DNA of 64,000 nucleotides from Tamarix chinensis. Lineage: Eukaryota > Streptophyta > Magnoliopsida > Caryophyllales > Tamaricaceae. The stretch's first letter is position 1. Each line of letters opens with the position of its first letter. This document shows, in pieces, positions 39,401 through 50,920 of the stretch. Position numbers and translations under genes: made by a program. The stretch spans positions 139,284,859-139,348,858 of the forward strand of contig CM060171.1 in assembly GCA_030549775.1 (NCBI GenBank). The letters are read 5' to 3'. Under the pieces are notes generated by a model, which was not told the DNA's origin, did no database searches, and worked only from the letters and a program-made list of their open reading frames with translations.

Positions 39401-40116
39401 GGTGATGGTGCAATGGCTCAACTAGTGTAAGAAGAAGAGGAGGGAAGACAGTGGTAGTGGGTGAAAGGTGGTGGTGGTGGCTGGTAGCGGTGGAAGATGG
39501 AGAAAGGAGGGAGGGATAGCGGCGGTGGATGGCGTCGAAGATGAAGGGGCTGCAATGGTAGGGATGTCAAAGAGGAGGGTGACAAGAATTTCCACTAGCC
39601 ATAGGGGAGGTGCAATAGGTTTGCCGTAGGGGATGGGCGCGGATCAGTGAATCTTGTCGAAGGATAAGAAAAGCAAAGTTAGGAAGAAGAAGGAGAAGAA
39701 ACTGAAGGCTATGACGGCAGGGAGGAAGAAGAAGCAGAAGGTTACAGCTGGGAATGGTGAGGCGTATGTTGCTGGGTGTTAGTGGTGTGGTGTTGCGGTG
39801 GCTGAAGTGTAGGGAGCAACAAAGGCAAAAATAGAGGGGGGAAGCAAGTAAGCAACGACAACAATTGTTGTTTCCTAGAGGAGGTGCTATAAGGGAGTAA
39901 GCTATGGAGTTAGGGGAAGGCTTTGGTAAAACATGTGGCAGGGAAGGAGAAGAAAGAAAAGAAACGGGTGGTAAAGAAGAAGAAAAAAGAAAGAATACGA
40001 ATAAGAGGAGGCCAGGTGGTGGTGCACGAAGATGGATGGGAAGGAGGGAGTATGCGCACTAAGGAGAAGAGAGGAGGGTGTGTGCGCATGCAGATAAGAG
40101 AGGAGAGAAGGGGATG
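36413..40116 (-). mobile_element. Partial long LTR (copy F), minus orientation, with a nested solo LTR
   Basis: 36420-37800 is homologous to 41090-44780 of the next copy: 'ataaggayacctaatctataagtatgcata', 'gggacactaaggyacac', and 'atgca.tgtgagc.atgca'. The family's 3' terminus is missing on the left. The purine-rich mid-LTR tract is split: 37745-37868 and 39345-40116 lie either side of another LTR. The right side stops where copy G begins. The frames at 39910-40296 fall in this low-complexity tract and are not genes. Confidence 0.6.
37869..39344 (-). mobile_element. Solo LTR of the second gypsy-type family, minus orientation
   Basis: On the minus strand it starts TGATAAACTAAATATTTTCC and ends ...TAGAAACCATCA. 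Its 3' terminal ~70 bp match the solo LTR at 22851-24230. It lies within the purine-rich tract of copy F. No internal region and no clear target duplication are seen. Confidence 0.6.
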
Positions 40117-41919
40117 TGTAACACCTCGAAATTTACTACTGAAAATTTTCATTTTAATTAAAAAATTGCGAAAGCAAAAATCATAAATTTTGGGGATGTT
40201 ATTGCCACACTTAGTACCAGACTGATTTACTCCTACCGTTCTAGTACCAAGTGCTAAGGCTAAAAAAGAAACCAAAATACCATTCACATAATTCACTTTT
40301 ATTTAATTTAGAGTAATGCGGTAAAGACATTACGAAAGGTAAAACCCTACAATTAGTTGTTAAAAGAGTAAAATAATCTTAAACAATGAAGAAAGAGGTG
40401 GAGAGTGAAATCCTAAAAGTTTCCCGAATAATCCTTACGCTCGTACCCAATACCCACTTGAATAGCACCTACAATAGACCTGTAAGAGAAAATGCCCATT
40501 GAATAGGTAGGGGCCACAAATGGAACCCTTCAATACTATGGTACTAAGTAACCCTTTATACCAAACTAAAAGACAAGACCCACATGCAACACATAATGCA
40601 TAAACAATATAAAATGATAATATACAGACTAAGACACCATTCAACACCACACATAATAGGAAATGCATAACACAAAATCTGTATACTTAGCAATTCCATC
40701 ACATACCAAAGCAAAGACAAGCACCGAAGCCAAACTTATACCATATCAATAGATTATAATGTGAAATCAATACTTTTGGTCTTGAGCCATTAAATGAATA
40801 TCATTATTCAGTCATCATCTCTCGAATTATATTCGTATGAGTGCAGGAACCCCACTATTATAGCCGGTGGACCGGAATATTCATCAGGACATATTGCACC
40901 TAGCCGTTATTATTCACCGGTGGATCGGTCTACAGGGCAAAAGGTTCCTCTTTACTATTATTCACCAGTGGACTGGTCTGTCCCCGAATCACATGATCTA
41001 TCACTTTACATGATCAGAGTTTTCCATTTAATTAGCACAACAAATCCAATTATTTAACTTGAGGGGGAGATCAAGATCCAAGAGATGCAAAGGTACATCG
41101 ATCATACTGGTGCATACAAGCTACTCAATACCCTTAAACCATCAATCTAAGAACGTAAAGGTACAATGGTCGTACTAGTGCATACACGCTACATAGTACC
41201 CCAACCGATAAGGACACCTAATCTATAAGTATGCATACCCCCTAAATAGGTCCGTAGAGCTAGATAGAGTAAGATGTAGGGCCTGGCTGGGGCACTAAGG
41301 CACACCAACAAATATCAGAATAATCGTAGGCTAAAGCACGTCTTTAGGGTACCGACTCCTAAAGAGCCACTATTCCCGATCTCAAGGTCTTCCACTTTAA
41401 TTATTAGTGTCTTAATTAAGGTAATCATGAGAAACACAACAATCACATGCTCATTCACTTCCATTTGTTTCTGTTATCATTAAGTAATCCTTATTCATAT
41501 AATTATTCATGTTAACATAAGGAAACCACTAAGGCTATCCTTATACCATCCAATTCTAATTCAAGATTCGCTTCCATTCACTCATATGCCATAAGGGTTA
41601 TCATATCATAATCATAATATGGTCTTAGAGTCTAGTTAGTTCACATTGAAGGATCATGGAACACTTAACCCTAACATGCCCTTATATCACATCCAACACA
41701 CATTACCATGCATGATTAATGATTAAGACACCTCTTTAATGAATATGAGATAAACACCATACCACACCCTTAATTATCCATCCAACCCTAGGTTATGCCA
41801 TGTTGTTGTGATACTCACTTGTGATACCCACCGACTTATCAAGTACCCTTATCTTATTATTCAGTATTACTTATATCCTATTAAGGAGACCCATTTAATC
41901 CATCGACACGTTATATGCA

Positions 41920-44095
41920 CATTACTAATTTACCCCCATCATCCTTATAAAATTACTAAAATACCCCTTATTGGTAAAATTACCAAGTCACCCCTTTTTA
42001 TTTACCAATTTACCAATTTACCCTTCACGTTTTCATAATTACCAAAATACCCCTTGTGTTTGTTAGATTACCAAATTATCTTTCATACTTATTAAATTGC
42101 TAGCCTTACCCCTCGTACTTATTAAGTTACCAATATACCCTTTTGGTTGGTTAAATTACCTTACTACCCTTTATACATGTTTAAATTAACAAATTGACCT
42201 TACTTGTAGCTTTTTAGCCTTGTAGCTCTTGTTGTTCCTTGCCTTGCCTTGCTGCCCCGACTATTCCTGTAAGGGAATAGAGTAAGGGGTGTCCTTTCTT
42301 TAATGAAACCTTGTAGTTTAGTAGTTGCATTTATGAGGTAAACCTTTTAAAATGTTGTTTAAGCCCTTTAAATAACCTGTAAAAGTTGTTTTAGAACATC
42401 TACCATTAGGGTAGTTAGTTTTAATATATGACACTTGCCCGAAGGATAGGAATCAGATAATGGTCAGGGACGAGGGCTTTCTTCTCCCTCTGATTCACCT
42501 CCTCCTCTAAAAGTAGGAGTATGACTCTGGTTGTTAACTCCCAATCTTGATAAACGAATTCACTGATTAACCAGTTACCTGATGAACTAGTCTGACTAGC
42601 CAGATAAACCTGACTAGCGAGTGAGACAAGAGAGAATTAACAGAAAAGATAGGAGGATCGTGCTCGGGTGAGTACGAGCCTCCGAGGTCAGAGTCAAGAA
42701 TGCCTACTTATTTAGGAGTATGGAGCTAGCGTCGGTCAAATTATAGCTAGGTGCTGAAGAACAACACCTGACAAGGCTCGCTAAGAAGATCCGAGTTTTA
42801 GTTCACTCTTCCGCAAGTGTCACATAACAGTCGTCTTGTCTTCATTTTCTTGATTGTTGGTAACCTAGGTAATAAGGAAACTCAGACTAACCCGACCATC
42901 CGCTCCTTGAGAAGGTACCCTCTAACATAAGAGAAAGAAGTATTCTACTCGAATACAATCGTAACATGAAGTTTCTATTATCATATATGCAAATCTGTAA
43001 CTAAAATATTGGATATTTGATAGGCTGTAGGAGCCTTATCCTCGGGTGAGGACAAGACTCCGGGTTAACAGTAGGAGTGAGTGAACGAACTCCTTCCAGT
43101 ACCACCGGAAGCTCCAAAAAAGCGTGAGGTGGTGCTGGACATGAGGAGTGAAGGAACGACTCAATATTGAGTTCTTAGAGCCCGCATTCCTTGCATCAAG
43201 GAATGGAGTACGGGCTCACCTTAGAGGGAGTTAACACCCTTGATTAAATTAACAAATTGCCTATTAGGCTTATTAAGTTACTAAATTACCCTTCTGACTT
43301 GTTACATTTACCAGATTGCCCATTTGGTTAGTTAAATTACCATATTTCCCTTCATACTTACTAAATTTACCAAGTTGCCCTTTTGGTTGGTCAAATTACC
43401 AAATTATCCTTCTTATTTATTACAATTACCAAATTGTCCTTTTGGTTGGTTAAGTTACCCATATTATCCTTCTTACTTATCAAAATTACCAGTTTGCCCT
43501 TTTTGGTGGGTTAAATTACCAACATACCCATTCCTTTATGCCAAATTACCAAAATAACCTTCTCCTTTATTCAATTAACATTTTACCCCTTTACTTTACA
43601 AAATTACCAACATACCCTTTCCTTTATGCCAAGTTACCAAAATACCCTTCTCCTTTATTAAATTACCATTTTACCTTTTTACTTTCTAAAACTACCATAA
43701 TGCCCTTCATTTATGCCAAATTACTAAAATACCCTTTCTTTATGTTAAATTATCAAAATACCCTTCCTTTATACTAAATTAATAAGATACCCTTTTCCTT
43801 TACTAGATTACCATTTTACCCCTTTATTTTATAAAATTACCAATATACCCTTTTCTTTATGTCAAATTACCAAAATACCCTTCTCTATTTTACCCCTTTA
43901 CTTTATAAAATTACCAAAATACCCTTCCTTTTTATTAATTTACCTAAATACTTTCTTACTCACAAAAATTACCAAGTTATCTTCCTTTCCATATAAAATT
44001 ACTAAAATGACCTCCTTACTTATCCATTTACCATTTTACCCCCTTTACTCTTGTAAATTACCATTTTGCCCTTATTATACCGATTTTACTAAAAT
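41920..44095. repeat. 'ACCAAATTACCCTT'-type minisatellite, interrupted
   Basis: Dozens of diverged units of about 30-45 bp follow the pattern 'aaattaccaaaatacccttycttta'. They lie in two blocks, 41920-42206 and 43242-44095, separated by the island at 42207-43241. Short frames here read PNYP/LPKYP-like repeats (43375-43777), the result of the repeat rather than a protein. Confidence 0.85.
42207..43241. other. GC-richer palindrome-rich island of unknown nature
   Basis: About 1 kb unlike its surroundings. It has several near-perfect palindromes: 42261-42280, 42652-42683, 43030-43061, 43159-43172 (ACTCAATATTGAGT) and 43178-43217. The two at 42652 and 43030 share the same GGGT loop. The island is flanked by an identical 16-bp direct repeat TTAAATTAACAAATTG (42181-42196 and 43244-43259). 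No reading frame is recognised. It may be an inserted nonautonomous element. Confidence 0.55.
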
Positions 44096-46387
44096 ACTCT
44101 CACCACATAAATATTTATATACATGGTCCATATACATCATCAAAAACCACCAACTATTATTATTTATGATTAATACTCATTAGCACCTACCACACACACT
44201 TATTTAGGCCACACCTTTTGAACAACCAAATTTACCGAAATGCCTCTAGGGCTCATATTAACATTATTCATGCAACAAATGGCCACATTAGCATATCATA
44301 TCATTGATATGTACTTAACCTTATCATCAACAACAAGGCTCCTTCCTTAAGTATTATTTCTACACATGACATATAAATTAACATGCTTTTCTTTTCATCA
44401 GCCAGCATATGCCACTAAATACATTATACTTAACAACATATATCATGCATATAAACATATTAAAAACCCTAAAGTGCTAGCATACGTATATCCACACATT
44501 TTAGTAGGGTATAATAGTTACCTTATTTCTAGCAATAATTAAACCTTACCAGTACCCCGATTAAAGGTTTGAGCTTTGATTAGCAAAATCAAAACCTAAA
44601 CATTTAGCATTTTAAAAGTAGAAAATCAAGAGAATAATTTTTTATCAAAACTTAATCAAATACATACTATTATTAACCATCATTATACCTCAACATTATT
44701 AGCCCAAAATGTTAAAGGGGAGGCAGTAGACTCACGTTGCTCATGCAGCGTGAGCTGCATGCAAAAAGGAAGGAGGAAGGATTGAAGAAGGGAATAGGAG
44801 AAGGAAGGGTGGCTAGATCGGGTAAGAGCTTAGGGAGTGGGGTGGAGAGCTTGTGGAGGGGATTTAGGGTAGGGTGCAGGGAGAGAGTAGGGGTGTAGGT
44901 GGTGGTCGGGGGTCAGGGATTGGGGATCAGCAGCTCAGGCCAATGGAGGCAACAGTTGTAGGGCTGGGAAAATGGATGCAAGGGTGGTGGAGGAGAAGAA
45001 GGAATATAAAATAAGGGAGGAGCTGTAGGGCTGGGTTTCAGCCAAGGGATACAAGGTGGTGGTAGGGGGTTCCAAGGAGTGGATTGGTGGCTGTAGAGGT
45101 AAAAAAAGAGGAAGGAGGGCGGCATACGTTGGTGGTGTAGGGTGGAGGCCGAGAAGAGGGAAGAAAAAGGAAGGGAGGAGGAAGGTAGCTATAAGGGCGA
45201 GTGGGGGTAATGGGGTGGTGCAAGGAGGTTGGTGGGGTGTCAAAGAGGTGGTGCCCGTGGTCAGATGGGTAGCAAAGGCGGTGATTGAGGGCGGCAGAGC
45301 AAAAAGTAGGGGAGGGGAAAAGAGGGGAAGAATGGGGGATTGGTAGAGGGAGAAGTGGGGCTCGAGCAGCGCAGAAATAAAGCAGAAAAGAAGAGGGAGA
45401 GGAAAGGGAGAGGAGGCATGCATGGGTGTGTTAGGTGGAGGGTGCAAGGGGGCAGTAGAAGCATGGCCTACGGTGGTAGGGAAAAGAGGAAAAGAAGGGG
45501 AAAAAAAAGGCATGCACGAAAGGGTTGCAGGTTGTGTTTGGTCCGAAAATGGAAGGAAAGGGACATTCATAGGCTAGTCATATTACATAAGAAAAAAAAT
45601 AGTCTTAAGAAGGTATAAATTTATATAGTAAAAATCATACTCCACACATATAATATAACACCCCCAAATTTTACACAATTGTTTTTCAAGACTTATAAAT
45701 TAAACCGTAAAATCTAGGGATGCTACCGCCATGCTTAATACCGAACCGGTTTACTTTTACCGTTCCAGTACCAAGTGCTAAGGCTAAGAAAACTACACAT
45801 AACATTATTAAATAACCCAACTTTATGAAAACGATATTAGAGTACGCAAATGTCTTTACATAATTTGAATACTAGCCATTATTTTCTAGGGAATTAAATA
45901 ACAATATTAATAAAATTGTTTCTGCAGTCTCAAGCAAAATTAAAAGATAATATGGATAATAAACTCAAATGGAAAATGGTCACGCCACTCTAGGAATCGA
46001 TCCAGCCCAAATTCATTACTCAGCCCCACTCGATGTCCCATAGACATCAATAGCATCGAAATAAGTGTCTCCTACATGCAACAGGTCAGATGGGCCTTCT
46101 GCTCGTGGGAATGAGCAGTATCCATGAAACGGGTGATCAGTACGCTACGTACTGAGTAAGGTAACCGAGCACTAAAGCTAACACATAAGCATATAGAATC
46201 ATGCAAGACAATGATCAATTTACAATTTCAAACCCACACATATGATACATAAAATTGTACAGAGAAAATCATAGCCTATAATCAACAAGCCCACACATAA
46301 GGCCCAAAAAGATTCAGATCAATAATTTAATCATTCTTTTATCGGAAGTCATTTCACACTATACCTTTTTATCAATTCCATGCGAGC

Positions 46388-46748
46388 ACAGGAACACCCC
46401 ACTATTATTACCGGTGGATCGGTCATATATAGGGTACAACTCTAACTACTATTATAAACGGTGGATCGGTCACATATAGGATAAAACCCTGACCACTATT
46501 CCTAACCGGTGGATCGGTTCGGTTCCTGCTCGCATGGTGTTCCACTATAAATAATTAGTGTCTTTTATTTGCCTTAGTAAAACTCTGGTTTATTTTCATT
46601 GATATCGGGATCCCCCACTATTATAACCGGTGGGCTGGTCACATATAGGACATCATGCCCTAACCACTATTATAACCGGTGGATCGGTCACACATAGGGT
46701 AAAAACCCTAATCACTATTCCTGACCAGTGGATCGGTTGGTCCCGTCT
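46388..46748. repeat. 'CCGGTGGATCGGTCACATATAGG' repeats within copy H
   Basis: Five or six copies of a roughly 55-60-bp unit centred on 'cactattataaccggtggatcggtca', in two clusters (46395-46520 and 46612-46742). Copy G carries a shorter version at 40850-40985. Confidence 0.8.
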
Positions 46749-46887
46749 CAATATCTTCCACTTTAAGTAATTAATATCTTAAGTATCTTATTCATAAGCT
46801 TTGACCCAGACATGCATGACTACCTTCTATAGTTCTCACCCTCCAACCCTATTTAACCACCACCACGAGAGTTAACCATGACATACA

Positions 46888-47216
46888 CACCCATGCAACC
46901 CTTATTCCATGCAAACCCTAGCTCCTATGCAAACCCTAGCTCCACGTAAACCCTTTTTCCATATAAACCCTAACTCCATGCAAACACTAGCTCCCATGCA
47001 AACCCTAACTCCCATGCAAAACCCTAGCTCCTTCATGCAACCCTAATACCACCATGCAAACCCTAATATCACCATGCAATCATAATACCACCATGCAACC
47101 ATTAATACTACCGTGAAACCGTTAATACTACCATGCAAACCCTAATACCTCTATGTAGAACCCTAATACCATCATGCAAAACATAATACCACCATGCAAC
47201 CATTAATACTATCATT
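46888..47216. repeat. Telobox-like minisatellite 'CATGCAAACCCTAGCTCC / ...AATACCAC'
   Basis: About sixteen 17-22-bp units, many holding AAACCCTA (the plant telobox). They pass gradually from a 'gctcc' to an 'ataccacc' variant. Interstitial and within the LTR, so not a telomere. Confidence 0.85.
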
Positions 47217-48952
47217 ATTTTAAAATCCTATCATGCATGTCTTATGGGCCACATCAATTCCATAATAATAACACACTCATACACATAATTCTCATGCCAC
47301 AATTATTTACACAAAACATACCTCAACTCCATATCATGCTACATTCATAATAGTTATACTATATACACATAAATTCCTAAAATTCGAAACTAACAATCTA
47401 ATTAACTCCATAATAATCTCAACCCTGCCAATAAAATTTATCAATAATATTACATCTAATAACAACAATAATAATAATTATAATCAAATAAGTATTGGAA
47501 ATTAGAATAAAATAGAATAAATTTTAGCAAATAGAAAAGAAGGGCTATGAGGGTCTAGAGTTTCACCTTGAGTCGGCGAAGATGGGTGGTACCGGCGGTG
47601 GTGCACGGCGGCGGCGGCAGTGGCCAAAAAAGGGGGTAAAAAGGGAAAAAGATGAAGAAAAAAGAGGGGAGGAGAAGGAGAAAAGGGAAAAGGAGGTTAT
47701 GGTTCGGTAGAGGAGAATTAGTAGAAGCTTTTGGGTGGTGCAGAAGGCAATAGAAGTGGCGGATATGGTGGCGGACGGTGGCTTGAAGGTTGCGGGGTAA
47801 AATTCTTTTGCGATATGGACAAGGAACTTCGCACAGCTGTGGTGGTTTGTGCGAAGAGAATCGAAGGAAACGGAGAGATTAGTTAGCTAGAATGCGATGT
47901 AGGGGAGAATTTGGGAGGCAGAAGTGGTGGCGAGGTTAGCTAACAACGGCGAAAGGTGCATCTAAAGTCACAATGGTGCACAGGTTTGCACTTAAGATTT
48001 TGGGGGGAAAATCTCGAAATCATACTATACTGCACGAGGGGTATTTATAGTGTTAGAGGGGAGGGTCGAGTTCTAGAGGTTGGCAGGGGGTTAATGCCAG
48101 TGAAATATTGGGGCAAACGTGGTGTTGATCGGCCAACACAATTTCAAATTGTGCCCGACCTTCGTGAGGGAAAATGGAGAGATCGTGCGGGAGAAAAGGG
48201 AAATGGGATAGTGCATGCTGGAATGTACGTTGAGGGGGAGAGAAAGAGAGGGAAAATGGTCGGTCAACTTGCGCGTGGCCGGCGGTGCCATTTTCGGCCC
48301 TTGAAGGTGTAGGTCGTCGACGCCGAAGGAAGGAGAAAGAAGAAGAAGGTGAACCGAGCGGTCGAGGGGAAAAAGAAGGAAAAGAAAAAGGGGAAGAACC
48401 GGCCGGCTGGCAACGATTATAGGGTTTAATCAAACGCGGTGTTCCAAGGAAGAAGGCCACGATACGCGGCGTCTCAGTTGCCGCAAGAAGGAGAACGACG
48501 ATGGGCCACGGGAGAAGGAAGGAAAATAAGAAGGATTGGGCCGCGCTTCTGGCCCAATCAGGAGAAGAGAAAAAGAAAAAGAATAAAAGAAGGAAAAATA
48601 AAGAAAAGAGAGAAAAAGGAGGGAAGAAAAGGAAAAGGGAAAATTTAAGTGGATTGGGGTTAAATAAATTAATTAGAGTATTTTGGGTGTTTAGAATAAA
48701 AATATTTAAATAAAATAATATTAAATTTTCTTTTTAAGCTAATTTAGGGTTTTTTTTAAGACTTTTCCTAAATTCCTTTTTAATTAGCAAAAGCCTAATT
48801 TTTTCCTTACAAAAATATTTATAAATTCTTATTAATTTGCCCTAAATAAGTCCTTCCTATTCCAAATAAAATAAATAATTAAATTAATTCCCCAATAAAT
48901 CCTTATTTAATTATATCTCTTAACATAAATAATTTTGGGGCATTTCATATAA

Positions 48953-49763
48953 TGTATATATATATATATATATGTTTGAAAAATGATGTTATCTAAATTA
49001 TACTAGCTTATTAGTTCGAAAATCCTATAATAAAATTAATTTACTATTAATCCTAATCCATTACAGTGCATATATTTTATGTATGAAAATTTAATTTGGT
49101 ATATAATGTTTATGAGTTTATAGATAAATTAGATAAGGGTCACTAAATTAGGATTCATCGAGTTACTAAGAATGTAATTTAATAAGCTAAACGCTGGTTA
49201 ACTATTGATATTCTATTAACAATGTTGAATAAAATCACTAGCACTTCATTATCCAGAAAAAATGTGGCCTTGGAAATAATTGAATTAATAAATTTTAATA
49301 TCTTATGGCTAATCTAATGGTACATCTATTTATATGAATATTTGCACCAACTTCTTAATATATATTATTATATATATAATTACTGCCTCAGCCTCTAAAT
49401 TCATATTCGTTTAAAAAAACCTTTTTTACTATATAGAAAATAATTTTTTCCCCTAGGCTACCCTCATGGCACTCACTCCCTTCTTTTTATATTTTTGCCT
49501 CTCTTCTCTCTCTTCTTTGTCTCTCGTATTTCTCTCATTTTTAAACTCTCTCTTTTTACCTCACTTCCTCTCTTGACCAACCAGTGTAATATGTCAAGGT
49601 AAATTGTTTTTAACAACACAAATTATTTGATATGTATGTACATTTTTTTAAGTACGTCAGAAGTAACAAAAATTTTTGCCACCAGGGGGTGGGGGAGAAC
49701 AACGATTTTTACCTGTGGGGTGGGGTAATGACTATTTTAGCCAATGAGAGGTAATGGGCGACG
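48953..49763. other. AT-rich DNA left of the PMD/MULE unit
   Basis: No gene is seen. It includes a TA run at about 48956-48973 and a pyrimidine-rich block at 49440-49600. Confidence 0.4.
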
Positions 49764-49892
49764 ACGAATATTGCCGGTGGGGCTTGGGGGCTACAACAAA
49801 CATCGTCGGTGGGGTGGCAGGCAATAGTTATTTTCGCTAGTCGGGTTGTATTAATTTTGTCGTGGCCCCCAACCCCCACCGGAAATATTCGT
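49764..49892. repeat. Long G/C-rich inverted repeat
   Basis: Arms of about 37 bp (49764-49800 and 49856-49892) around a 55-nt loop. The left arm contains CCGGTGGGGCTTGGGGGC and the right arm, reversed, CCGGTGGGGGTTGGGGGC. There are few mismatches. It is the most GC-rich spot in this part of the window. Confidence 0.8.
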
Positions 49893-50420
49893 AATTATGG
49901 TTTGTGACGTGGAAGATGGTTTTGGTTGGACAGATCGGGTTTATTAATTCTGTCTCATTAATTAGTGCAAAGTCTAACAAAATTTTATCTTAGGTTTGGG
50001 ATTATTGTGTTTAATAATTATTTTGTTTGTTAAATATGTAGCATTAATTAATATTAAATATTTATTGATAATTTTTATTATGTTTGTATGATTTATGGTT
50101 TATTAATTAGTAATTATGGTTTGTAATGTAGAGGATGGTTTTGGTTGGATAGACCGGGTTTATTAATTTTTTCTCATTAATTAGTATAAAATCTAATAAA
50201 AGTTTGTACTAGGTTTGTGATTATTGTGTTTATTAATAATTTTATTTTAAAAAATATGTGTGTATTAATTATGTTAGTATTAATTAATATTAAATATTTA
50301 TTGATACTTTTTATTATGTGTGTGTGATTTATGGTTTGTTAATTAGTAATTATGGTTTGTGATGTGGAGGATGGTTTTGGTTGGGTAGATAGGTTTGTTA
50401 ATTATGTATTAATTAGGTAA
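49891..50420. repeat. Tandem repeat, about 219-236-bp units
   Basis: The phrase gtaattatggtttgtgayg begins units at 49891, 50110 and 50346. Units share 'gaggatggttttggttgg', 'gggtttattaatt' and 'attaatattaaatatttattgata'. Two full units and a partial third are seen, beginning at the right arm of the inverted repeat. Confidence 0.85.
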
Positions 50421-50920
50421 GGTAATTAGTGCATATTAATTATTTTTGAAATAATTGTATTTGTTATCATGTTTATTAATTACAATTTATCAATTATGTT
50501 TGTATTGATTATGAAATTTTTATTATGGTTAATTCGGTTAAATTTATTCATTATTTTTTTAGATCTATTACACTCTATTAATTATGCTCTATTATTGTAA
50601 TTAAATATGAGTTTGTCAAAATGTATCGGGTTTCTTGGGTTTTTGGTTGTCGTTTGGAGGGATACTTATGTTTATTAATTTTTATTTGTTAATTGTAGTT
50701 TTTAATTAGTTTTAATTTCGTTAAATTTTTTATTAATATTTTTAGATCTATTAAACTCTGTTAATTGCGTTATTGTATTATTTATATATGATTTGATATT
50801 TATTAGATTCGTTTATATTTTCATTAAATATGTTAAATATTGTTATGTGGTGGTAGTTATTGGTGAATGTTTTTAACTATATTGATTGGATTATAGATTT
50901 ATTTTATTATTGAAATTCAG
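50421..50920. other. AT-rich DNA before the PMD unit
   Basis: No gene is seen. A/T-rich sequence with loose 'ttaattatgtt' repetition continues from the preceding array. Confidence 0.4.

Larger units (their letters stand above)
40117..45569 (-). mobile_element. Long LTR (copy G), minus orientation, with internal minisatellite
   Basis: The plus strand starts TGTAACACCTCG at 40117, so the LTR ends GGTGTTACA, the only intact CA-type end seen here. The order is the 'taccgttctagtaccaagtgctaaggc' box shared with copy H, the 'cactattatagccggtgg' phrases, a minisatellite with an inserted island, and the purine-rich tract (44740-45560). The right end is tentatively 'gggacattca' at 45569, similar to copy H's GGGGCATTTCA. 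It is larger than the other copies because of the array and island. Frames up to 211 aa in the purine-rich tract are composition artefacts. Confidence 0.55.
45654..48947 (-). mobile_element. Solo long LTR (copy H), minus orientation, with perfect target duplication
   Basis: The plus strand runs from TATAACACCCCC (45654) to GGGGCATTTCA (48947), 3294 bp. It is flanked by TATAA at 45649-45653 and 48948-48952. The minus strand thus starts TGAAATGCCCC and ends GGGGGTGTTATA. It contains the 'taccgttccagtaccaagtgctaaggc' box, ~57-bp repeats, an ~18-21-bp minisatellite and the purine-rich tract (47580-48640). No internal region is present. The frames at 47956-48713 are low-complexity artefacts. Confidence 0.85.

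Noticed and set aside
39910..40296. 128-aa minus and 87-aa plus frames
   Set aside because: Lys/Arg/Glu-rich or Phe/Ser-rich reading of an AAG/AGG-rich LTR tract.
44935..45570. 211-aa minus-strand frame and several overlapping frames on both strands
   Set aside because: Pro/Ser/Leu-rich translation of the purine-rich LTR tract. All frames are open because of base composition, and no domain is visible.
46888..47216. CRISPR-like or telomere-like array
   Set aside because: Units are short, diverged and contiguous with no spacers; the AAACCCTA motif is irregular and interstitial within an LTR of a plant genome.
47956..48713. Frames of 66-135 aa in LTR copy H
   Set aside because: They lie in the low-complexity purine-rich part of a solo LTR with a clear target duplication.
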